Part shown: piece after piece, positions 1 to 6,441 of the stretch
Layout of the letters: each line of letters begins with the position of its first letter
Position numbering within the stretch: position 1 is the stretch's first letter
NCBI GenBank assembly: GCA_017631215.1
Contig: JAGBTR010000325.1
Coordinates: 1 to 8,178 of the forward strand
Direction: 5' to 3'
Length of the DNA stretch: 8,178 bases
Source of the DNA: Clostridia bacterium
GTDB lineage: Bacteria; Bacillota; Clostridia; Oscillospirales; CAG-272
The notes under the pieces: model-generated
The model's database searches: none
What the model saw: the letters and a program-made list of their open reading frames with translations, nothing else
What the model was told of the DNA's origin: nothing
Translations under genes and position numbers: made by a program

Positions 1-78
1 CGTAGGGCGGTGCCTTGGTGCCGCCGTTCCAAAAGCAAAATACCCTTCATTGCGGCGGAAGCAAGCCCCCGCCCTACG
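1..78. repeat. Imperfect inverted repeat downstream of hisH
   Basis: The first 26 bases pair with positions 53-78 at 22 of 26 positions, including a perfect outer 10 bp (CGTAGGGCGG at 1-10 against 69-78). They enclose a loop of about 26 nt. The repeat lies 38 bases beyond the hisH stop codon. It has no U-run on the hisH side, so it does not look like an ordinary intrinsic terminator. A dispersed palindromic repeat or a structured 3' end of the transcript are both possible. It begins exactly at the window edge and may extend further left. Confidence 0.6.
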
Positions 79-116
79 ACACGAGGGCCCGTGCGAACAC
101 ACCGCCAACCCCCAAT

Positions 117-728
117 TTACATCTCACAAAACGCCTTCAGAATAGAAAGTCCCACTGCCCCGCTTTTTTCGGGGTGGAACTGGCGGCCGCAGACGTTGCC
201 GCGTGCGACGGCGGCGGTCAGGGAGGCGCCGTATTCGGAGGTGGCGATGACCGATCCGTCGGTGTTTTTGCCATAGAAGGAATGAACGAAATAGACACAG
301 TCGCCCTCGTTCAAATACTTGAACAGCGGGTGCTTGTCGCCCTCAAGGTGCAGGGCGTTCCAGCCGATGTGAGGGATCTTCAGCCCCGCGGGAATGACCT
401 CGGAGATGGGTCTGACCTCGCCCTCGATGAGCCCGAGTCCCTCGTGCTCGCCGTACTCGAAGCCCTTTTCAAAGAGCAGCTGCATACCAAGACAAATGCC
501 CATCAGCGGCTTGCCCGTCGCGGCCAGCTGCTTCATAAAATCAAACAAACCGCTCTCGCGCAGCTTGTCCGCCGCGTCGCCAAACGCGCCCACGCCGGGC
601 AAAATGATGTGATCGGCAGCAGACAACGCGTCCTTGTCGCTCGTCACGATCGCCTCGACGCCGATCGCGGCAAACGAGCTTTTGAGCGAGAACAGATTGC
701 CGACGCCGTAATCAACGATCGCGACCAT
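117..728 (-). CDS. hisH: Imidazole glycerol phosphate synthase, glutamine amidotransferase subunit HisH
   Basis: This is the class I glutaminase subunit of imidazole glycerol phosphate synthase. It hydrolyses glutamine and passes ammonia to HisF, which makes imidazole glycerol phosphate and AICAR from PRFAR. The 203-residue product has the normal family length. It opens with VAIVDYGVGN and carries the oxyanion-strand region PGVGAFG (44-50), the nucleophile elbow GICLGMQ (Cys79) and FHPEKSG with His185 and Glu187, so the triad is complete. The ATG at 728 is chosen because the family N-terminus begins there and a GGGGG Shine-Dalgarno stretch lies just upstream; the frame is open further upstream, inside hisB. 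Its ATG shares one base with the hisB stop (TGATG), so the two are probably translationally coupled. HisF, its obligate partner, is not in the window. Confidence 0.96.
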   Translation of the reverse strand: MVAIVDYGVGNLFSLKSSFAAIGVEAIVTSDKDALSAADHIILPGVGAFGDAADKLRESGLFDFMKQLAATGKPLMGICLGMQLLFEKGFEYGEHEGLGLIEGEVRPISEVIPAGLKIPHIGWNALHLEGDKHPLFKYLNEGDCVYFVHSFYGKNTDGSVIATSEYGASLTAAVARGNVCGRQFHPEKSGAVGLSILKAFCEM

Positions 729-1315
729 CAGAGTACCCCCTTGGTCGAGGGCAGCTCGTCCTTGTGCGCCTCGTCGATGGCAACCGCCGCACGGAGCGCG
801 CGCGCCGCCGCCTTGAACGCGCCCTCGATGACGTGGTGCGAGTTCGACCCCGCCAGCGTCCTCAAGTGCAGATTGCACTCACACTTGCGCGAAAAGGCGA
901 GCCAGAACTCCTCGACCAGCTCGGTGTCAAAATCACCCACGCGGGAGGTGGGGATATCGAGCGCGAAGCCGAGGTAGGAGCGACCCGACAGATCGACCGC
1001 CGCAACGATCAGCGCCTCATCCATAGGCAGGATGATCGAGCCGTAGCGCGTGATTCCCTTTTTGTCGCCCAGCGACTCGGCAAACGCCGCGCCCAGCACG
1101 ATGCCCACGTCCTCGACGGTGTGGTGGTAGTCCACCTCAACGTCGCCGTGGCAGGTCACCGACAGATCGAAGCCGCCGTGCTTGGCGAACAGCGTGAGCA
1201 TATGGTCGAGAAAGCCACAGCCCGTGGCGATCTCGCTCTTGCCGCTACCGTCAAGACAAAGCGACAGCGTGATGTCCGTCTCGGCGGTGGTGCGGGTAAT
1301 ATTGGAAGTTCTCAT
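728..1315 (-). CDS. hisB: Imidazoleglycerol-phosphate dehydratase HisB (monofunctional)
   Basis: This cytosolic manganese enzyme dehydrates imidazole glycerol phosphate to imidazole acetol phosphate, the substrate of HisC. The 195 residues match the monofunctional form; there is no N-terminal HAD phosphatase domain as in the E. coli fusion, so histidinol-phosphate phosphatase must be encoded elsewhere. Visible metal-site motifs are FLDHM (His38), DYHHTVED (62-69, His64, His65, Glu68) and NSHHVIEG (158-165, His160, His161, Glu164). The C-terminus STKGVL is the usual family ending, so the gene is complete. A strong GGAGG (1326-1322) lies 6 nt before the ATG. It is the only gene in the operon that does not overlap its upstream neighbour: 224 bases with a palindromic element separate it from hisC. 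It overlaps hisH by one base. Confidence 0.97.
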   Translation of the reverse strand: MRTSNITRTTAETDITLSLCLDGSGKSEIATGCGFLDHMLTLFAKHGGFDLSVTCHGDVEVDYHHTVEDVGIVLGAAFAESLGDKKGITRYGSIILPMDEALIVAAVDLSGRSYLGFALDIPTSRVGDFDTELVEEFWLAFSRKCECNLHLRTLAGSNSHHVIEGAFKAAARALRAAVAIDEAHKDELPSTKGVL

Positions 1316-1358
1316 ATTTTACCTCCGAAGATTTTTGATTTGTTGTAGGAGCAGATAA

Positions 1359-1535
1359 CCGTCGGAAGGCCCCCTCCGAGAGGGGGCTCCCGCGTAGCGG
1401 GTGGGGGAGAGTGCGTAACTTTGGCGAATGGCTTTGATAAAAGAGAGAGGCCTTCATGCTCGCACTCTCCCTCCGTCACGGCTCACGCCGTGCCACCTCC
1501 CTCCCGGAGGGAGGCTTGCATACGCTGTCCGTCGG
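1359..1535. repeat. Palindromic repeat element inserted between hisC and hisB
   Basis: Two related arms face away from each other. The left arm (1368-1415) has hairpins CCCCCTC/GAGGGGG (1370-1376 with 1380-1386) and CCCGC/GCGGG (1389-1393 with 1397-1401). The right arm (1461-1515) has CACGGC/GCCGTG (1477-1482 with 1487-1492) and a 9-bp perfect stem CCTCCCTCC/GGAGGGAGG (1496-1504 with 1506-1514). The arms begin with the inverted words GAGTGCG (1409-1415) and CGCACTC (1461-1467). The direct repeat CCGTCGG flanks the whole at 1359-1365 and 1529-1535 and may be a target duplication. The left arm recurs at 6360-6409. No transposase frame and no U-tailed terminator are visible, so a small non-autonomous repeat element is the best description. 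On this strand the transcript can probably read through to hisB. Confidence 0.75.
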
Positions 1536-1539
1536 GCAA

Positions 1540-2598
1540 TCACTCCAAGATCTCGTCGATCGTCTTGATCAGCGCCTCCATCTGCTCGCGCGAGCCGATG
1601 GTGATGCGGGCATAGTCGCGGATGCGCTCGGACGTGAAGTGGCGGACGAGCACGCCGCGCTTTTTCAGCTCGGTGTAGAGATACTCGCCGCTGACCGACG
1701 GGTGCTTGGCAAAGACGAAATTGGTCTTGGAATCGGTCGTCTCAAAGCCGCGCTTTTTCAGCTCGGCGACCGTCCATTCGCGGTTCGCCATAACGGTCGC
1801 GCAGTTGCGGCGGGTGTAGTCCTCGTCGCACAGCACGCCCAAGCCCGCCGCCTGCGTCATCGTGTTGACGTTGTAGGGGTTGGTCGAATAGCGGATGGTG
1901 TGCAGGTCGGCGATGAGCGACTTGCAGCCGATGCCAAATCCCAGTCGACCGCCCGCGAGCGAGCGCGACTTGGAAAAGGTCTGGGTCACGAGCAGATTGT
2001 CGTATTTCTTGATCAGCGGCACACAGCTCTCTGCTCCGAAATCGACGTACGCCTCGTCCACGACCACGACGTTATCGCGGTTGTGAAGGAGAATCTGCTC
2101 GATCTCGCCGCGCGAGAGCGCAATGCCCGTCGGCGCGTTGGGGTTGGCAATGACGACCAAGGCGCGACCGAGGTCGAAATAGTCGGCAATATTCAAGGTA
2201 AAATCTTCACGGAGCGGCACCAGCTGATACGGCAGACCGCTGCGGGCGGCAAAGACGGGATAAAAGCCGTAGGTGATGTCGGCAAAGACGGCGGGCACGT
2301 CCGCGTCGCAAAACGCCTGGAAGGCAAAGTCCAGCACCTCGTCCGAGCCGTTGGTCACAATGACCTCGTCCGACTCGACGCCGTACAGCGCGGCCAGCTT
2401 GTCGGTCAGCGCGCGGGAGGTCGGATCGTTGTAAAGATGCAAGCGCTTCGCCGCCTCCGCTGCCGCCGCGATGGCCTTCTCGGAGGGGGCAAAGGGCGAC
2501 TCGTTGGTGTTGAGCTTGTTATACTGCATATCGCGCGGCTGCTCGCCCGGTGTGTAAGGGGTCAGCGCGCGCAGCTTCTCGCTTTGAAAACGGCTCAT
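1540..2598 (-). CDS. hisC: Histidinol-phosphate aminotransferase HisC
   Basis: This fold-type I PLP enzyme transfers the amino group of glutamate to imidazole acetol phosphate, giving L-histidinol phosphate. The 352-residue product is full length. Family landmarks in order are LNTNESPF (29-36), TNGSDEVLD (82-90) around the cofactor phosphate, NPNAPTG (152-158, Asn for the PLP ring), DEAYVDF (181-187), TFSKSRSLAGGRLG (207-220, Schiff-base Lys210 and Arg218) and RITIG near the C-terminus, with the substrate-carboxylate arginine. Its start overlaps the hisD stop by 4 nt (ATGA), with GGAGG 7 nt upstream of the ATG. HisC and HisC-like enzymes can also serve aromatic amino-acid transamination, but its place inside the his operon makes histidine synthesis the main role. 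The repeat element follows directly after its stop. Confidence 0.97.
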   Translation of the reverse strand: MSRFQSEKLRALTPYTPGEQPRDMQYNKLNTNESPFAPSEKAIAAAAEAAKRLHLYNDPTSRALTDKLAALYGVESDEVIVTNGSDEVLDFAFQAFCDADVPAVFADITYGFYPVFAARSGLPYQLVPLREDFTLNIADYFDLGRALVVIANPNAPTGIALSRGEIEQILLHNRDNVVVVDEAYVDFGAESCVPLIKKYDNLLVTQTFSKSRSLAGGRLGFGIGCKSLIADLHTIRYSTNPYNVNTMTQAAGLGVLCDEDYTRRNCATVMANREWTVAELKKRGFETTDSKTNFVFAKHPSVSGEYLYTELKKRGVLVRHFTSERIRDYARITIGSREQMEALIKTIDEILE

Positions 2599-3881
2599 TC
2601 TTCATCCTCCAGACGAACCACCGCGCTCTTGGCGTGTGCGGTCAGTCCTTCCTGCTTGGCAAAATACTCGACGTCGTAGGCGACCTTCTCGAGCGCCTCG
2701 CGGGTGAAGTAGGTGTACTGTGTCTTTTTGACGAAATCGTCAACCGACAAGGGGCTCGAAAATCTCGCCGTGCCGCTCGTGGGCAGCGTATGGTTGGGGC
2801 CTGCAAAATAATCGCCCAGCGCCTCGGGGCAGTTGCGCCCCATAAAGATGGAGCCCGCGTGGCGGATGCTGTCCAGATAGTCAAACGGCGCGTCGACGCA
2901 CAGCTCCAGATGCTCGGGCGCGATCTCGTTGGCGATGTCGATGGCCACACGCAGGTCGTCCGCGACGATGATCTTGCCGTTGTCGTCAATGGACGCGCGG
3001 GCGATCTCGGCACGCTCCAGCAGCGGGATCTGACGCTCCAGCTCGGCGCTGACCGCCTCGGCAAGCGCTGCCGAATCGGTCACCAAAACGGCACTTGCCA
3101 GCTTGTCGTGCTCGGCCTGCGAGAGCAGATCGGCCGCCACGTGACGGGCGTTGCTCTTGCCGTCGGCAACGATGAGGATCTCACTCGGTCCTGCGATCAT
3201 ATCGATGGAAACGACACCGTACACCTGCCGCTTGGCCTCTGCCACGTAGGCGTTGCCGGGGCCGACGATCTTGTCCACGCGCGGCACGCTCTCGGTACCG
3301 TATGCGAGGGCAGCCACCGCCTGCGCGCCGCCCATCTTGAAGATGCGGTCGATGCCCGCGACGCGAGCCGCCGCCAAAATGACGGGATTGACCTTGCCCT
3401 CGGCATTGGGGGGCGTGACCATCACGACCTCGCGCACGCCCGCGATCTTGGCGGGAATGGCGTCCATCAGCACGGTCGAGGGGTAGGCCGCCGTGCCGCC
3501 GGGGACGTAAAGACCCGCGCGGTCAACGGGAATGACCTTTTGCCCCATCACCACGCCCGGCGTTTCGTCGTCGTTGATGATGAAGCTCTGTCTGACCTGC
3601 TTCTCATGGAATTTGCGAATGTTTTTGGCCGCTTTTTCGAGGATCTCGATGAATTTGGGATCGACCGATGCGACCGCCTCGTCGATCTCCGCCTCGGTGA
3701 CGGCAAGGCACGTCAGCTTGGCACGGTCGAATTTCTCGGCGTACTCGTACAGTGCCGCATCGCCACGCTCGCGGACGTTACGGATGATGTCCGTGACCAC
3801 GTCCTCGACGCGCACGGTCGGCTCGACGCGGGCAAACAGCTCGCTGTTTTTGACCTCGCCGTATTTCAGAATCTTGATCAT
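2595..3881 (-). CDS. hisD: Histidinol dehydrogenase HisD
   Basis: This zinc-dependent, NAD-linked enzyme oxidises L-histidinol through histidinal to L-histidine in the last two steps of the pathway. The 428 residues match the family. The zinc and catalytic residues are all present: Gln255 and His258 in SQAEHD, Glu323 and His324 in APEHLEL, Asp357 in LGDYF, His364 in PNHTLPTSG and His416 in LTAHAKSA. They correspond to the E. coli set Gln259, His262, Glu326, His327, Asp360, His367 and His419. The NAD-domain signature VGPGNAYVAEAKRQVYG (206-222) and the following DMIAGPSEI are typical. The start ATG shares one base with the hisG stop (TAATG), with AGGAG 7 nt upstream. The stop overlaps hisC by 4 nt. 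Nothing is missing or unusual. Confidence 0.98.
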   Translation of the reverse strand: MIKILKYGEVKNSELFARVEPTVRVEDVVTDIIRNVRERGDAALYEYAEKFDRAKLTCLAVTEAEIDEAVASVDPKFIEILEKAAKNIRKFHEKQVRQSFIINDDETPGVVMGQKVIPVDRAGLYVPGGTAAYPSTVLMDAIPAKIAGVREVVMVTPPNAEGKVNPVILAAARVAGIDRIFKMGGAQAVAALAYGTESVPRVDKIVGPGNAYVAEAKRQVYGVVSIDMIAGPSEILIVADGKSNARHVAADLLSQAEHDKLASAVLVTDSAALAEAVSAELERQIPLLERAEIARASIDDNGKIIVADDLRVAIDIANEIAPEHLELCVDAPFDYLDSIRHAGSIFMGRNCPEALGDYFAGPNHTLPTSGTARFSSPLSVDDFVKKTQYTYFTREALEKVAYDVEYFAKQEGLTAHAKSAVVRLEDEE

Positions 3882-4516
3882 TACTTTGCTCCTACTTGCT
3901 GATTGATCTCGCTGACGATGCGATCGATCGCCGCGCTCTTGAATTTGAAGTTCGCCTTGTTGGCGATCAGACGGGCGCTGATGGGCAGCACGTCCTCGAT
4001 GACCGAGAGATCGTTCTCCTTGAGCGTCGTTCCCGTCTCCACGATATCAACGATGACGTCGGACAGCCCCAGAATGGGCGCGATCTCGATCGAACCGTTG
4101 AGGTGGATGATGTCAATATCTCTGCCCAGCGACGCATAGTGCCGACGGGCGATGTTCTCAAACTTGGTCGCCACGCGCAAGGTGCGGGTGGGATCGTCAC
4201 GGAAGCCGTTTTTGGCGGCGACCGCCATTTTGCACACGCCCATACGCAGGTCGGCCAGCTCGTAAACGTCGGGCTTGTACTCGAGCAAAATATCCTTGCC
4301 CGCCACGCCGATGTCGGCCGCGCCGCGCTCGACGTAGATGGCCACGTCACTCGGCTTGACCCAGAAATAGCGCACGCCCGCCTCGGGGTTTTCAAAAATG
4401 AGCTTGCGGTTTTGCTCGCGGATGGAGGGGCAAGCGAAGCCCGCTCTCTCAAAAATATCATAGACCTTCTCGCCAAGTCTTCCCTTGGGGAGAGCCACGT
4501 TCAGCATATCACTCAC
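3881..4516 (-). CDS. hisG: ATP phosphoribosyltransferase, short-form catalytic subunit HisG
   Basis: HisG commits the cell to histidine synthesis by joining ATP and PRPP to form phosphoribosyl-ATP. At 211 residues it is the short form, lacking the C-terminal ACT-like feedback domain of the long HisG, so it needs HisZ, encoded immediately upstream, for activity and histidine inhibition. Motifs are VALPKGRLGEKV (7-18), the VKPSDVAIYVERGAADIGVAGKD domain-1 core (53-74) and DVIVDIVETGTTL (153-165), with the PRPP loop ETGTT. The chosen start is GTG at 4516, because AGGAG (4530-4526) lies 9 nt before it. An ATG at 4507 would be 18 nt from that site but would give the more usual N-terminus MLNVALPKG, so it remains possible. 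With GTG the gene overlaps hisZ by 8 nt. It overlaps hisD by 1 nt. Confidence 0.96.
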   Translation of the reverse strand: MSDMLNVALPKGRLGEKVYDIFERAGFACPSIREQNRKLIFENPEAGVRYFWVKPSDVAIYVERGAADIGVAGKDILLEYKPDVYELADLRMGVCKMAVAAKNGFRDDPTRTLRVATKFENIARRHYASLGRDIDIIHLNGSIEIAPILGLSDVIVDIVETGTTLKENDLSVIEDVLPISARLIANKANFKFKSAAIDRIVSEINQQVGAK

Positions 4517-5624
4517 AGCACTTGTCTCCTCTCAGATCGACCAGCTCGCGGTAGCGCAGCCCGTCCGTCAGCTCACGAAGCGCCAGCGCACGCTCGCCTG
4601 CGCTCACACAAGCGGCCACGGCGGCACTGACGCGCGCGGTCGGGGTGGTCGCGTCATACAGCACGACGGTGTCCACGTCGTATTCGGCAGGCGGCTCGTT
4701 CAGCCCGTCGAGCAGGTCAAGATAGACCGCAAAGCCGATGGCGCTCTGCCGCTTGCCCATTTTGTGCATCAATCCGTCATAGCGACCGCCCGACAGAATA
4801 CGGGTCGGCACGCCCTTGATATAACCGCGGAAGACGATGCCGTTGTAATAGTTCATATCGTTGATCAGCGAAAAATCAAGGCGGAGCTGTGCGCCAAAGC
4901 CCTCGGTCTCCAGCTGACCGATCGCATCGTACAGCTCATCCATCGCCCCCTTGACATTCGGGCAAGCGACGCTCAGCGCATCCAGCTGTGCACGAACGCT
5001 CGACGGCGTTCCGCTCACGGCAACCAGCGCGCAAAGCAGCTCGACGCTCTCGTTATCCCAACCGCACGACGCGCACAGCGCGCGGATGTCGTGGGTGTTT
5101 TTCTCTGCCAAAAAGCGGAGGAGCTCGGCACGCATCGCGCCCTCAGCCCCCACCGAATCCAGCAGATGCGAGACGACGTCCAGATGCGACACCTCCAGCA
5201 CGAACTCGGGCGACAGCGCATCCAGCGAGCGCGCGGCCAGCGACAGCACCTCGGCCGTGCAGTAGGCATCGATCTCGCCCATACACTCCAGACCCACCTG
5301 CGTGATCTCGCGGAAGTCGTGCGAGGCGGCGGCGGTGCGGTAGACGTTTTCATTATAATAGACCTTCTTCACGCCCGCGGTGTCGCGGCTGTTCTTAACG
5401 ATGGACAGCGTCACGTCGGGCTTGAGGGCGAGAAGGCGCCCCGTGGTATCGGTCAAGGTGATGACGTGATCCGAAATGAGAAAGCTCTTGTTTCGGACGT
5501 ACAGATCATACTCCTCGAATTTGCTCATTTTATACTGCGAATAGCCGTGTGCGCGGTAGAGGGCGCGCAGGGACAGCACGGCACGCTCGGCGCGACCGCA
5601 GAACAGCTCGTTTGATTGCATCAT
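4509..5624 (-). CDS. hisZ: ATP phosphoribosyltransferase regulatory subunit HisZ
   Basis: HisZ is a paralogue of the class II histidyl-tRNA synthetase catalytic core that has lost aminoacylation. It assembles with short HisG as a hetero-octamer, activates it and carries the histidine feedback site. The 371-residue protein shows the synthetase-derived motifs LLALKPDVTLS (64-74), DFREITQVGLECMG (103-116, motif 2 region), MNYYNGIVFRGYI (257-269, the degenerate HisA region), LSGGRYDGL (277-285) and AIGFAVYLD (295-303, motif 3 region). It is shorter than a true HisRS and ends without a full anticodon-binding domain. That, and its place directly before short hisG, argue against hisS. The N-terminal TPEG-type segment seen in many HisZ is not evident. 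The first ATG (5624) overlaps the regulator's stop as ATGA; a second ATG at 5621 has slightly better spacing to the GAGGAG site. Confidence 0.95.
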   Translation of the reverse strand: MMQSNELFCGRAERAVLSLRALYRAHGYSQYKMSKFEEYDLYVRNKSFLISDHVITLTDTTGRLLALKPDVTLSIVKNSRDTAGVKKVYYNENVYRTAAASHDFREITQVGLECMGEIDAYCTAEVLSLAARSLDALSPEFVLEVSHLDVVSHLLDSVGAEGAMRAELLRFLAEKNTHDIRALCASCGWDNESVELLCALVAVSGTPSSVRAQLDALSVACPNVKGAMDELYDAIGQLETEGFGAQLRLDFSLINDMNYYNGIVFRGYIKGVPTRILSGGRYDGLMHKMGKRQSAIGFAVYLDLLDGLNEPPAEYDVDTVVLYDATTPTARVSAAVAACVSAGERALALRELTDGLRYRELVDLRGDKCCE

Positions 5625-5908
5625 TGCTCCTCTCCGATCTTTTCCAGCACGCGGCGGTAGCCCTCACCGTAGTTGAGGCATTTGTTGACACGGCAGATGG
5701 TCGCCGTGCTTGCGCCCGTGGCGGTCGAGATCTCCTGATAGTTGCGCCCCTCGGAAAGCATCATAGCGACGCGGAAGCGCTGGGATATATCGCGGATCTC
5801 CTTGATGGTACAGATATCCTCGAAAAATAGTTGACAATCCTGCTCGGTCTCCAGTGCGAGAAGGGCACGCGAGAGGGCGAGGAAGTCCTCGTGTTCGGTC
5901 GGTTTCAT
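5621..5908 (-). CDS. yerC: TrpR-family transcriptional regulator, YerC/YecD type (probable histidine-operon repressor)
   Basis: This small helical DNA-binding protein of the TrpR superfamily is 95 residues long, close to the 100-residue YerC of Bacillus. Recognisable blocks are FFEDICTIKEIRDISQRFRVA (28-48), GRNYQEISTATGASTATICRV (54-74, the helix-turn-helix) and CLNYGEGY (77-84). In TrpR the equivalent region binds tryptophan as corepressor; comparative work has proposed that YerC-like proteins (HisR) control his genes in Bacillota, probably with histidine. That assignment is from family knowledge and context, not from a residue I can read as a histidine site. It is the first gene of the operon, overlaps hisZ by 4 nt and has a promoter with an inverted repeat just upstream, so autoregulation together with the pathway is likely. 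The ATG at 5908 has a weak AAAGG about 10-12 nt upstream. Confidence 0.9.
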   Translation of the reverse strand: MKPTEHEDFLALSRALLALETEQDCQLFFEDICTIKEIRDISQRFRVAMMLSEGRNYQEISTATGASTATICRVNKCLNYGEGYRRVLEKIGEEQ

Positions 5909-5935
5909 TTGGATTACACCTTTCTTTTGATTTCA

Positions 5936-5973
5936 GACTTTAGTATTTTACCACGCTAAAGCGCTAAAGTCAA
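5936..5973 (-). promoter_or_regulatory. his operon promoter with overlapping operator-like inverted repeat
   Basis: On the minus strand TTGACT (5973-5968) and TAAAAT (5950-5945) are separated by exactly 17 nt, a near-consensus sigma-A promoter, which puts the start near 5938 and leaves a leader of only about 30 nt. The promoter is embedded in a perfect 8-bp inverted repeat, GACTTTAG (5971-5964) and CTAAAGTC (5943-5936), with a 20-nt spacer. A further CTTTAG (5961-5956) makes a tandem pair with the upstream arm and an inverted pair with the downstream arm. A repressor here would cover the -35, the spacer and the start site. The leader is too short for a T-box or a leader-peptide attenuator. 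Binding by the adjacent TrpR-family protein is inference. Confidence 0.8.
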
Positions 5974-6027
5974 TAGGGGTGGGGAAGATTTTGGAAAGAA
6001 AGTGTGGGAATTTTGTTAAATTTTCTT

Positions 6028-6151
6028 TTTACGCTCACACTGCGCCCTTCGGGCGCGCGTTCGCGGGAGGATTTTTGATGTTCATTTTTCGCCCCGCGGC
6101 AAAAAACGAACCAAAAAAGCGCGCCAAAGGGCACTGCCCTTTGGAATCCCG
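6028..6151 (+). repeat. Dispersed repeat, copy 1
   Basis: This stretch and 7943-8060 are diverged copies of one repeat in the same orientation. Both start TTTAC-CTCACACTGC, then carry a GC-rich hairpin, a CGTTCG block, a GGCAAA-AACGAA block, the hairpin CCAAAGGGC/GCCCTTTGG (here 6124-6132 with 6136-6144, loop ACT) and end in ATCCCG or TTCCCG. The conserved stem with a changed loop (ACT here, TCT in the other copy) suggests that the structure is maintained. No protein family is recognisable in its translations. It could be a palindromic repeat element or the remnant of a structured RNA. Confidence 0.7.
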
Positions 6152-6221
6152 TTTCCGTCTGCGCGCTATGTTCCGCTGCGCTCCACCGCGCTTGCGGAAT
6201 GTCAGTTTGGCGAAAACTCCT

Positions 6222-6276
6222 CCATCTTGGCGGCATAATCGCACCGCCAAGATGGGTGTGGCTCGGGGTGCGATGC
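6222..6276. repeat. Strong hairpin with a competing alternative stem
   Basis: CCATCTTGGCGG (6222-6233) pairs perfectly with CCGCCAAGATGG (6244-6255) around a 10-nt loop. The loop and the start of the right arm (GCAT at 6233-6236 and CGCACC at 6240-6245) can instead pair with GGTGCGATGC (6267-6276) if a 3-nt AAT bulge is allowed. The two pairings exclude each other. Neither is followed by a U-run. There is no adjacent open reading frame that would make a riboswitch or attenuator obvious, so it is recorded as structure only. Confidence 0.5.
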
Positions 6277-6359
6277 CCTTCTTTTGGCGAACTCGCCGCC
6301 CGCATAACAAAAATGGGGGAGTACGGATAAAACCGTTCTCGAAAACGGCGGGGGAATGA

Positions 6360-6409
6360 GGCTCCCTCCGAGAGGGGGCTCCCGCCGAAGGCGGGTGGGG
6401 GAGAGTGCG
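6360..6409 (+). repeat. Second copy of the left arm of the hisC-hisB element
   Basis: This 50-base segment matches 1368-1415 in the same orientation almost base for base. It has one substitution in the first hairpin arm and a longer loop in the second hairpin (CGAAG instead of GTA between CCCGC and GCGGG). Both copies end in GGGGGAGAGTGCG. Here the arm is not followed by the right arm seen at 1461-1515 but by a different composite inverted repeat, so it is a solo or recombined half-element. Confidence 0.75.
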
Positions 6410-6441
6410 CGACAAGAGAATTTTTGCTTTCAATTCGCCAA

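Noticed and set aside
117..878. hisH starting further upstream, at 878 inside hisB
   Set aside because: The extra 50 residues are out-of-frame hisB sequence; the family N-terminus VAIVDYG begins at the ATG at 728, which has its own Shine-Dalgarno.
15..977. Long plus-strand reading frame across hisH and hisB
   Set aside because: It is antisense to two clear his genes, its translation resembles no family, and it arises from the high third-position GC of the minus-strand genes. The same applies to plus-strand frames at 1456-2679, 2550-3902, 3896-4630, 4485-5615 and 6707-7867.
1370..1386. Intrinsic terminator between hisC and hisB
   Set aside because: The GC-rich hairpin is not followed by a U-run on the minus strand; downstream hisB and hisH need the transcript and no separate promoter is visible.
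4509..5624. hisZ as a functional histidyl-tRNA synthetase (hisS)
   Set aside because: The protein is too short, lacks a full anticodon-binding domain, has a degenerate HisA motif, and directly precedes a short-form hisG that needs HisZ.
5909..5937. T-box, riboswitch or leader-peptide attenuator before the his operon
   Set aside because: The predicted leader is only about 30 nt and contains no histidine-codon run, terminator or T-box sequence.
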